Assembly: GCA_017475785.1 (NCBI GenBank)
Contig: JAFVEX010000132.1
Location: forward strand, 1 to 11,097
Direction: 5' to 3'
Length of the DNA: 11,097 nt
DNA from: Eubacterium sp.
Lineage (GTDB): Bacteria; Bacillota_A; Clostridia; Lachnospirales; Lachnospiraceae
Numbering within the stretch: the stretch's first letter is position 1; each line of letters starts with the position of its first letter. The notes under the pieces were generated by a model. It saw only the letters and a program-made list of their open reading frames with translations. It made no database searches and was not told the origin of the DNA. A program made the translations under genes and the position numbers. This document shows positions 5,257 to 11,097 of this stretch, piece by piece.

Positions 5257-6525
5257 CTATTTAGCCGGTCTGTTGACGTAGGTGTTGCGGAACTTTGAGT
5301 AGACGATCTTCTGGCTCGCGTAGACGCTGTAATAGCCGGAAAACGCGTAACTCAGCGCGATGGTAATCAGGAAGTAAGGCATGCCCGCGTATCCGAACAT
5401 CTCAAAGCAAAGCAGCAGAGAGGCGATCGGGCAGTTCGTGATGCCGCAGAACAGCGCGGCCATCCCGATCGCGGCGCACATCTGGTGGTCAAATCCGACC
5501 AGCATCCCAAAGGTACTTCCAAAGGTTGCCCCGATATACAGAGAAGGCACGATTTCTCCGCCCTTGTACCCGGAACTCATGGTGAGCGTCGTAAACAGTA
5601 TCTTTCCCAGAAACGCCCATGCGGGCACGGAGCCTTCAAAGGCCTGCTCGATGACATCCATGCCGGCGCCCGTAAACAGCGGGGTTCTGAGCGCAAAGGT
5701 CAGAACGGCCACCAGCGCGCCTGCCGCGGCGATCCGCGCGTACGGGTTTGGCAGCAGCTTCTGGAAAAACTCGCCGCCCCGGTGCAGGGAGACGCAGAAG
5801 AGGATGCTGATCAGTGCGCACAGGATGGTCAGAATGCCGCAGATGACGGCGTGAGAGACCGTGAAGGAAGGAGCGATATAAATCGTAAACGCGTCAGGGC
5901 GCGTGCCGAGCCAGACGGCGAACGCGTTGGCTGTCAGCGCCGAAAGGGTGCACGGCACCAGCGCGGCGTAATACAGGACGCCGATAGAGGAAATTTCCAT
6001 TGCCAGAAACGCGGCAGACATCGGCGTGCCAAAAAGCGCCGCGAAGGCGGCGCTCATCCCGCACATGGTAATGATTTTTCGATCACCTTCGTGGAAACGG
6101 AACAGGTATCCGAGATTCTGTCCGATACATCCGCCGATCTGCAGCGCAGCGCTCTCACGGCCGGCTGAGCCGCCAAACAGGTGCGTCACGGCAGTCGCGC
6201 AGAAAATCAGCGGCGCTTTCCGCAGCTGCACGCGGTCACTGCCTGTAATAGACGTAATGATCTGATTTGTCCCCCGGTCGGTCACGACGCCGCATTTCCG
6301 GTAGACGAACACGATCAGCAGTCCGCCCAGCGGAAGCAGAGCGATGATCCATGGGTGCGCCGTGCGCGTCTCAGTCACAAAATGAAGCGTGTGGTAAAAG
6401 CCCGCGCCGATCGCGCCGATCAGCAGGCCGACGCCCTCGGCAGCCAGAATCCACTTGATCAGATAGATGGCGTTGACAATCAGCGCGTGTTTTGGGACTT
6501 TTTCAGTCAGATGTCTCACGTTCAT
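5257..6525 (-). CDS. CLC-family anion channel/transporter, resembling the CLC-F (fluoride) clade
   Basis: A 422-aa, strongly hydrophobic inner-membrane protein of the CLC family without C-terminal CBS domains. THLFGGSAGRES at 114-125 is the GREGP-type motif and supplies the gating-glutamate candidate Glu124. FGTPMSAAFLAMEI (165-178) and SSGYKGGEIVPSLYIGATFG (317-336) are the other signature loops. THLFGGSAGRE and GYKGGE...IGATFG look more like bacterial CLC-F fluoride/proton antiporters than E. coli ClcA. However, the CLC-F consensus I know is GREGTAVQ, and here it reads GRESAALQ, so chloride or fluoride is undecided. Start: the ATG at 6525 has AAGGAG (complement of 6537-6542) 11 bases upstream. 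It begins 25 bases after the DUF362 gene ends and most likely shares its transcript. It converges on the response regulator with a 42-base gap; no clear terminator for this strand was seen. Confidence 0.92.
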   Translation of the reverse strand: MNVRHLTEKVPKHALIVNAIYLIKWILAAEGVGLLIGAIGAGFYHTLHFVTETRTAHPWIIALLPLGGLLIVFVYRKCGVVTDRGTNQIITSITGSDRVQLRKAPLIFCATAVTHLFGGSAGRESAALQIGGCIGQNLGYLFRFHEGDRKIITMCGMSAAFAALFGTPMSAAFLAMEISSIGVLYYAALVPCTLSALTANAFAVWLGTRPDAFTIYIAPSFTVSHAVICGILTILCALISILFCVSLHRGGEFFQKLLPNPYARIAAAGALVAVLTFALRTPLFTGAGMDVIEQAFEGSVPAWAFLGKILFTTLTMSSGYKGGEIVPSLYIGATFGSTFGMLVGFDHQMCAAIGMAALFCGITNCPIASLLLCFEMFGYAGMPYFLITIALSYAFSGYYSVYASQKIVYSKFRNTYVNRPAK

Positions 6526-6550
6526 GACAGGAGCAGCTCCTTTTTTATTT

Positions 6551-7741
6551 TTAGCCGCGGTTACTGATTTTCTGAATCAAATTCCCGGCCCAGGTGTGAT
6601 GTACCTTCATGGCGCCGACCGGGCAGAATTCCTGGCAGCAGAAGCAGCGGATACATTTGCCGCGGTCAATCGACGGCTTCTTTCGAACCATCGAGATCGC
6701 CTTTGCGGGGCAGACGTCGGCGCATTTCGCGCAGCCGACGCATTCCTTCGGCCGCACCTGCGGCCGTGTTTTCAGGGCTGCGTTGAAAATGACAGCCGAG
6801 AGTTTTCCGAAGGGGCCTTCTCCCAGAGAGAAATCGACGCCCATCCGCTTGATATCCGTTTTAAAATCACCAATTACATAAGGCGCAAGCGCCTCGCCGA
6901 CACACGTGACTTCTTCGAAGGATGCCGGGCCGAGCCCGCGCAGGTTCGCCTGCCGCAGTGTATCGATGTCCGCAAGCCCCAGACCGATCAGATGGGCGGC
7001 GGCCATATCAATGTCGTAGGGTGACTCACTGGCCAGAAGCAGCCCCATATGCCGCGGCGTTCCCGATGTCGGACCATTCCCTTCCATGCAGTCTACTGCG
7101 TCAACGATGCAGAGACGCGGGCGGAAGTACTCATTCAGGTCGATCATCAGATTCGCGAAATCCGAGATGTCCGGAAACCGCATGTGATATTCCGGTTTTG
7201 TCGTGCCCGGAATCGTGCCGAACAGATTTTTGACGGCGCACGTCATCTTCATCATCGCGTGCGTCTTAAGCTTGCAGAAATCGATGATGCAGTCTGCGGC
7301 GTCCAGCCAGCCGGTATAGGAGAAGGTCTTGAGAGATACCGCCTCCTGAAAAACCGCGTCACGGATGGAAAAGTCGCGGTTCAGACGCGCGCCGGCTTCT
7401 TCGACGGTGGTCAGTCCGCAGATCCTGTAAACATTCTCCAGATGACCGGCGGTAAAAGTCCCGCCGGGACTGTCGCCCACAATTACCTCAGCGCCCCGCG
7501 CAGTCAGCATGCGGCACAACTCCGTCACCAGAACCGGGTTCGTCGTGGCGGCCTTCTCCGGCGCGCGCGCCGCGATCAGGTTGACCTTTATCGCAATCGT
7601 CATGCCGGGTTCTACCCAGTCAAGCCCTCCCAGCGGTTCGAGAACACGCGCGAGGGATTCCCGGACCGTGTTCACGTCGTACCGGCCGCATGCGGCCGCG
7701 CTGACAGAGCGGTTATAAGCAGCAGATGAATCTTTATACAT
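6551..7741 (-). CDS. DUF362 protein with two C-terminal 4Fe-4S clusters
   Basis: 396 aa from the ATG at 7741, chosen because AGGAGG (complement of 7748-7753) lies 6 bases before it and the promoter's start point lies downstream of the longer frame's ATG at 7822. The DUF362 domain fills about residues 20-310: IKVNLI, ATTNP, VIVGDSPGG, then KLKTHAMMKMTCAVKNLFG around 157-175. A bacterial ferredoxin domain follows with two complete C-x2-C-x2-C-x3-C-P motifs: Cys334/337/340/344 and Cys363/366/369/373 (plus an extra Cys368). No signal peptide, so a cytosolic iron-sulfur redox protein. The reaction of DUF362 proteins is not established as far as I know. It is the first gene of a two-gene unit with the CLC transporter, under its own promoter. 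Confidence 0.92.
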   Translation of the reverse strand: MYKDSSAAYNRSVSAAACGRYDVNTVRESLARVLEPLGGLDWVEPGMTIAIKVNLIAARAPEKAATTNPVLVTELCRMLTARGAEVIVGDSPGGTFTAGHLENVYRICGLTTVEEAGARLNRDFSIRDAVFQEAVSLKTFSYTGWLDAADCIIDFCKLKTHAMMKMTCAVKNLFGTIPGTTKPEYHMRFPDISDFANLMIDLNEYFRPRLCIVDAVDCMEGNGPTSGTPRHMGLLLASESPYDIDMAAAHLIGLGLADIDTLRQANLRGLGPASFEEVTCVGEALAPYVIGDFKTDIKRMGVDFSLGEGPFGKLSAVIFNAALKTRPQVRPKECVGCAKCADVCPAKAISMVRKKPSIDRGKCIRCFCCQEFCPVGAMKVHHTWAGNLIQKISNRG

Positions 7742-7793
7742 GGCAGACCTCCTGGATTGTTCATCAGGGAAACAGGCTCCTTGTGTATTTTCC

Positions 7794-7822
7794 ATTATAC
7801 TATGAGACAGTAGGTAATTCAA
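7794..7822 (-). promoter_or_regulatory. Promoter of the DUF362-CLC operon
   Basis: On the minus strand, TTGAAT (complement of 7817-7822) and TATAAT (complement of 7794-7799) are 17 bases apart. Transcription should start near 7787, giving a leader of about 45 nt before the ATG at 7741. Confidence 0.8.
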
Positions 7823-7891
7823 AAAAATTATCAGAAGACAAGATGGTTCCAGACTTCATTTTTGAGATATATGTTTTTCTGTAAAAAACGG

Positions 7892-7921
7892 TTGACTTTT
7901 TAGCTGTTATTTCGATATAAT
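7892..7921 (+). promoter_or_regulatory. Strong plus-strand promoter ahead of a short terminated transcript
   Basis: TTGACT (7892-7897) and TATAAT (7916-7921) are 18 bases apart, giving 11/12 consensus positions. Start of transcription should be near 7928, only about 13 bases before the terminator hairpin. Confidence 0.8.
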
Positions 7922-7927
7922 ACGGCT

Positions 7928-7976
7928 TGTCGAGTTGCTGAACGCGTAAATCCGGACGGATTTGCGCGTTTTTTTT
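7928..7976 (+). ncRNA. Putative 50-nt terminated RNA or attenuator leader of the MFS gene
   Basis: The interval from the predicted start to the end of the terminator is about 49 nt and nearly all hairpin. Either it is a tiny stand-alone RNA, or MFS expression depends on read-through of this terminator. I found no antiterminator pairing, leader peptide with a ribosome binding site, or known aptamer in it. Confidence 0.4.
7941..7976 (+). terminator. Strong intrinsic terminator 50 nt after a promoter
   Basis: AACGCGTAAATCC (7941-7953), loop GGAC, and GGATTTGCGCGTT (7958-7970) pair at 13 positions including one T-G. An eight-T tract covers 7969-7976. Confidence 0.9.
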
Positions 7977-8104
7977 GCATGATGGGAAAGTAGACCGTTT
8001 CAGCTTTTTTCGTCATACAAAAGTCTCCGGCGGCGCATGACATCCACTGGACGATCAGCGCCCCTCATGCCTGACAGATAAAATAATAAATGGAGGATTC
8101 TGAC

Positions 8105-9310
8105 ATGCCGCAGCAGTCAAACGCAAAGCTCTGGAACAGGGACTTTGTCCTGATTATTGTCATCAACTTTCTGGTTTTCATGAACCATATCATGATCCTG
8201 AACACGTTTCCGATGTTTCTGGAAACACTGCATCTGGATGAAGGTGTCGCCGGAATCGCGGCGTTCGCGTTTTCAGCCGTGGCGGTCATTTTGCGTCCGT
8301 TCATCGGCTGGCTGCTGAACAACGGCAGACGCAAGAGCATTCTGATCATTGGAATCGCGGGAATGTTCCTGATGCCGGTCGGATATCTCTGCGCGGACCT
8401 GATGGCAGCGCTCGGCTATGCCATGACGGCAGCCGTTGTGCTCGCGATCACCTGCAGGATGCTGCACGGCGCGGCGCTGGCGTTTTCCAATACCACGACT
8501 GCTACCATCGCGAGTGACGCGCTTCCGCAGGCGCGGTTCGCGGAGGGCATGGGATACTTTGGCATGGCGACTGCCCTCGCCACGTCCATTGCGCCCGCCC
8601 TCAGCCTGAAGCTGATCGAGGGCAGCTTCCGCTCGATGTTCATCTGCGCGTCTGTTTTCATGGCAGCTGCGTTCGTGCTGTATCTGATGATGCAGACACA
8701 TGCCCGCCCTGTCGAGCGCAGGCAGCCGTTCACGGTCAGAGGCCTGATCGACCGGGATGCCGTGCCGGCCTCCGCAATCTGCCTCGTATTTCTGCTTACG
8801 TGGGGCGCACTGGAAAACTTTTTATCAAAATTCGCACTGGAAAACCATCTGCCCTCCGGCGGCATATTTTTCCTGATTACGGCAGTAATGCTCGTCGTAG
8901 TGCGTTTTGCCCTGGGATCCCTGGCAGATAAAATGGGAGAGGGAATATTTGTCTACTCCTGCAATCTGGCTATGCTCGCGGCATTTTTGCTGCTGGCTCT
9001 GAAACCCGGCAGCGTGACATTTTATATTGCGGCAGTACTTGCCGGGTACGCGTTTGGCGGAATCGAACCCGCTCTGCAGTCCATGGCAGTCCACATCGCT
9101 CCCCCCGAGCGGCGAGGCAGCGCAAATTCAACATTTCTGTGCGCGTATGACATCGGTCTGGGGTGCGGCGGCGGAATCGCGGGACTCCTGATCGCCGCAG
9201 CCAGCTACCGAACGATGTTTCTTGTGGTGGGAATGGCCACAGTTCTGTCGGTCCTGCTGTACGTGGTGTGGGGAAGAAACCATCCGTCCTCCCTGCGGTT
9301 TAAACATTAA
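8105..9310 (+). CDS. MFS transporter, 12-TM efflux type
   Basis: 401 aa from the ATG at 8105. The in-frame ATG at 8090 is rejected because its G begins the GGAGG (8092-8096) that sits 8 bases before 8105. Very hydrophobic with alternating spans over the whole length, consistent with 12 helices and the usual 400-aa size; inner membrane. The loop 2-3 region reads RPFIGWLLNNGRRKSIL (about 64-80), a motif-A variant with Asn in place of the usual acidic residue. The equivalent loop in the second half is GSLADKMGE. The layout resembles DHA1/AraJ-like drug or sugar efflux MFS proteins; substrate unknown. It is a single-gene unit on the plus strand, divergent from the DUF362-CLC operon. The nearest upstream promoter is separated from it by a terminator. 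Confidence 0.9.
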   Translation: MPQQSNAKLWNRDFVLIIVINFLVFMNHIMILNTFPMFLETLHLDEGVAGIAAFAFSAVAVILRPFIGWLLNNGRRKSILIIGIAGMFLMPVGYLCADLMAALGYAMTAAVVLAITCRMLHGAALAFSNTTTATIASDALPQARFAEGMGYFGMATALATSIAPALSLKLIEGSFRSMFICASVFMAAAFVLYLMMQTHARPVERRQPFTVRGLIDRDAVPASAICLVFLLTWGALENFLSKFALENHLPSGGIFFLITAVMLVVVRFALGSLADKMGEGIFVYSCNLAMLAAFLLLALKPGSVTFYIAAVLAGYAFGGIEPALQSMAVHIAPPERRGSANSTFLCAYDIGLGCGGGIAGLLIAAASYRTMFLVVGMATVLSVLLYVVWGRNHPSSLRFKH

Positions 9311-9332
9311 ATGCAACTAGATTACATAAATA

Positions 9333-9361
9333 TTGCAGAATAAAAAAGAGTGTGTTATAAT
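9333..9361 (+). promoter_or_regulatory. Promoter upstream of the histidine kinase
   Basis: TTGCAG (9333-9338) and TATAAT (9356-9361) are 17 bases apart. The predicted start near 9368 falls inside the 5' arm of the terminator hairpin that follows. Confidence 0.65.
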
Positions 9362-9364
9362 TGC

Positions 9365-9404
9365 TTCCGGGATGTCCGACGCGCGGGTATCCCGGAATTA
9401 TTTT
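9365..9404 (+). terminator. Terminator or attenuator between the MFS gene and the histidine kinase
   Basis: TTCCGGGATGTCCG (9365-9378) pairs at all 14 positions, counting two G-U pairs, with CGGGTATCCCGGAA (9384-9397); the loop is 5 bases and the tail is TTATTTTG. It can end MFS transcripts. Transcripts starting at the promoter just upstream would lack the first bases of the stem. Confidence 0.75.
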
Positions 9405-9411
9405 GTATAAT

Positions 9412-9441
9412 AGGAAATACTCTGAAACAGAGTACTTTCCT
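9412..9441 (+). promoter_or_regulatory. Second long hairpin in the histidine kinase leader
   Basis: AGGAAATACTCTG (9412-9424), a 3-base loop, and CAGAGTA-C-TTTCCT (9428-9441) form a 13-bp stem with one bulged C. No U-tract follows, so it is not a terminator. It could be an RNA stability element or a protein-binding dyad. Confidence 0.55.
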
Positions 9442-9462
9442 GTCTTTCAGAAGCGGAGCGCC

Positions 9463-10911
9463 ATGTTTTCCAGACTGATTCAAAGCGGAAAGTTAAAATT
9501 TTTGAGAAGCCTCAGGCTGCGCATTATGATTCTCCTGTTCATCATGGGAATTGTGCCGGCCATCGTCATTGAGACTGTGATTGTGCAGAGCCAGGAGACG
9601 CATGCTGTCTCCCAGCGGACGATCACAGTCAAAAACCAGTGTTCGATTCTCTGCGATCAGCTGGTGAAGCTGAATTATCTGGAGGATCCATCCGACGAAG
9701 TGATCAATGGCGAGCTGGGCGTTCTGACAAGTCTTTACGGCGGGCGCGTCATGATCATCGACAGGGATTATAAGATTATCAAAGACACGTTCAATCTGGA
9801 CAAGGGGAAATACATCCTGTCACAGCGTGTCGTAAAGTGCTTTGAGGGCGAAGAGACAGATCACTATGATTCCCGGAATCAGTACGTGGATATGGTGCTG
9901 GCGATCAAGGACGCAGAGAGCGGCAGCCGCGAAGTACGCGGTGTCATGGTGGTCAGTGTGTCCCTCACGGAGATTCAGGTCAGCAAGGATCTGATGGAAC
10001 AGCGCGCGCTGATCGCGCTGACAGTCGTCATCATTATCATTCTGATAGTAGGATTCCTTCTGTCAGGCGTGCTGGTGAAGCCATTTGAGAAGATCACGAG
10101 GTCGATTGAGGATGTCACGGAAGGGTACCTGGACGAGCAGATTTCTGTCACGGATTATCTGGAGACAGAGACGATCACAAACGCCTTCAACCGCATGCTG
10201 CGGCGGATCAAGATTCTGGACGACTCCCGCGAGGAATTCGTCTCGAACGTCTCTCATGAGCTGAAAACGCCGCTGGCGTCGATCAAGGTTCTGGCTGACG
10301 CGCTGAACAGCCAGCCGGATGTCCCGATTGAGCAGTATCAGGAATTCATGCAGGATATTTCGCAGGAGATTGACCGTGAGAACCAGATCATCACAGATCT
10401 TCTGTCCCTGGTCAAGATGGACCGGAAGGCGCTGGATCTCAACATTGAGACAGTTAACATCAATGACCTGATCGGCCTGCTCATGAAGCGCCTGAAGCCG
10501 ATCGCGGAGCTCCGTCAGGTCGAACTGACCTTCGACAGCTTCCGGCCTGTCAACGCGGAAATCGACCAGACAAAACTTGCGCTCGCGTTCTCCAACCTCG
10601 TCGAAAATGCGATCAAGTACAACAAGCCCGAAGGCGGCTGGGTGCGCATCTCGCTCAATGCGGATCATAAATATTTCTATGTGACCGTGGCAGACTCCGG
10701 AATCGGAATCCCCGAGGATTCCATCGACCACATATTTGAGCGGTTCTACCGCGTGGACAAGAGTCACTCCAGAGAAATCGGAGGCACAGGACTCGGGCTA
10801 GCCATCACACGAAACGCGATTGTCATGCACCGCGGCGCCATCAAGGTCTACAGCCAGCCCGGAGAAGGAACCACCTTCTCCGTGCGGATTCCGCTGGTGT
10901 ATATTGCATAA
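9463..10911 (+). CDS. Sensor histidine kinase, HAMP type
   Basis: 482 aa from the ATG at 9463, with GGAG at 9455-9458 (close spacing, 4 bases). The in-frame TTG at 9361 is rejected because it would translate both leader hairpins and overlap the -10 box. Order of parts: basic N-terminus, TM1 about 20-41, extracytoplasmic sensor about 42-182, TM2 about 183-204, HAMP about 204-257, dimerisation domain with His265 (NVSHELKTPL), and the ATPase domain with N box NLVENAIKY, G1 DSGIGIP, F box ERFYRVDKSHSR and G2 GGTGLGLAI. No PAS domain is seen between HAMP and His265. All catalytic motifs are intact. It has no adjacent regulator, and the OmpR-type regulator at 4522 is the likely partner. A lipoprotein gene follows 28 bases downstream and is probably co-transcribed. 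Confidence 0.95.
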   Translation: MFSRLIQSGKLKFLRSLRLRIMILLFIMGIVPAIVIETVIVQSQETHAVSQRTITVKNQCSILCDQLVKLNYLEDPSDEVINGELGVLTSLYGGRVMIIDRDYKIIKDTFNLDKGKYILSQRVVKCFEGEETDHYDSRNQYVDMVLAIKDAESGSREVRGVMVVSVSLTEIQVSKDLMEQRALIALTVVIIIILIVGFLLSGVLVKPFEKITRSIEDVTEGYLDEQISVTDYLETETITNAFNRMLRRIKILDDSREEFVSNVSHELKTPLASIKVLADALNSQPDVPIEQYQEFMQDISQEIDRENQIITDLLSLVKMDRKALDLNIETVNINDLIGLLMKRLKPIAELRQVELTFDSFRPVNAEIDQTKLALAFSNLVENAIKYNKPEGGWVRISLNADHKYFYVTVADSGIGIPEDSIDHIFERFYRVDKSHSREIGGTGLGLAITRNAIVMHRGAIKVYSQPGEGTTFSVRIPLVYIA

Positions 10912-10939
10912 ATTGTAGTTTACACAGAGGAGGATTTCT

Positions 10940-11097
10940 GTGAAAAGAATATTCAACGTAATAATCATCCCAATCGTATTATGCTTAATTCTGGCGGGCT
11001 GCCAGGGCGATTCTGCCGTCCTGGAAGGCGAAGTCGCGCAGATCAGCCAGACCAAGCGAATCTATTTTATCGATTCGGATGAAAACCAGCTGAAATC
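10940..11097 (+). CDS. Lipoprotein, start only (cut by window end)
   Basis: A GTG start at 10940 follows a strong AGAGGAGGA (10926-10934). 52 codons are visible and the gene runs past the window end. The N-terminus is KR followed by a hydrophobic stretch ending in the lipobox LILAGC, so it is an exported lipoprotein. The mature part begins QGDSAVLEGEV, then RIYFIDSDENQL. GerMN-domain lipoproteins often follow such kinases in Clostridia and the RIYFID... start would suit one, but too little is visible to be sure. CACAGA and TCTGTG flank the ribosome binding site. Confidence 0.75.
   Translation, partial: MKRIFNVIIIPIVLCLILAGCQGDSAVLEGEVAQISQTKRIYFIDSDENQLK

Larger units (their letters stand above)
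7823..8104. other. Divergent intergenic region
   Basis: This gap separates the DUF362-CLC operon from the MFS gene. It holds the plus promoter at 7892-7921 and the terminator at 7941-7976 listed separately. From 7977 to 8104 I see no clear promoter; GCATGA (8035-8040) and TCATGC (8065-8070) form a 6-bp inverted repeat of uncertain meaning. No small ORF with a good ribosome binding site was found. Confidence 0.6.

Noticed and set aside
5485..6168. Plus-strand open frame of 227 codons opposite the CLC gene
   Set aside because: Antisense shadow; the translation is rich in Arg, Gly, Gln and Asp without any pattern, while the minus frame is a clear CLC protein.
7049..7729. Plus-strand open frame of 226 codons opposite the DUF362 gene
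   Set aside because: Shadow of a well-supported gene; no ribosome binding site or domain.
7742..7822. N-terminal extension of the DUF362 protein to an ATG at 7822
   Set aside because: It would start within the -35 box of the operon promoter; AGGAGG precedes the ATG at 7741.
9361..9462. N-terminal extension of the kinase from a TTG at 9361
   Set aside because: It would overlap the -10 box and translate both leader hairpins; the extension has no membrane or sensor character.
10063..10767. Minus-strand open frame of 234 codons opposite the kinase
   Set aside because: Antisense to the HAMP, His-containing and ATPase regions, whose motifs are unmistakable.

Overview
The window (about 55% GC by eye) looks like chromosomal DNA of a gut-type Firmicute, most likely a Lachnospiraceae/Clostridia relative. 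The grounds are strong AGGAGG-type ribosome binding sites, sigma-A-like promoters, U-tailed intrinsic terminators, lipobox proteins and a ComEA / OmpR-type regulator / histidine kinase / lipoprotein neighbourhood. No rRNA, tRNA, CRISPR array, transposase or phage gene was seen. The species cannot be told from the sequence.

Left part (1-3402, + strand): a 5'-truncated cysteine-rich protein I do not recognise, a GcvT-fold aminomethyltransferase/demethylase-like protein, and, after a 277-base gap, a medium-chain zinc dehydrogenase. The gap holds a 7+7 bp inverted repeat over a possible -10 box and a structured leader. Together these look like a small catabolic module, perhaps tetrahydrofolate-dependent demethylation followed by alcohol oxidation. 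The substrate is unknown.

Middle (3403-5230, + strand): the gap after the dehydrogenase looks like a structured RNA gene of about 200 nt ending in a 15-bp terminator hairpin. Then come a promoter, a hairpin that can cover the ribosome binding site, a ComEA-like protein (SLBB plus helix-hairpin-helix) with a lipobox, and an OmpR/PhoB response regulator whose terminator overlaps its stop codon. A perfect 12-bp tandem repeat supplies the comEA stop codon. Losing one copy would fuse comEA in frame to the response regulator.

Right-middle (5257-9310): a minus-strand pair, DUF362/ferredoxin protein then CLC-type anion transporter, diverges from a plus-strand MFS transporter. The divergent region holds good promoters on both strands. 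The plus promoter feeds into a terminator after only about 50 nt, suggesting a tiny RNA or an attenuator.

Right end (9333-11097, + strand): a sensor histidine kinase with its own promoter and a hairpin-rich leader, followed by the start of a lipoprotein gene cut by the window. The kinase is the likely partner of the response regulator, but 4.2 kb of unrelated genes separate them, suggesting a two-component operon split by insertion or rearrangement.
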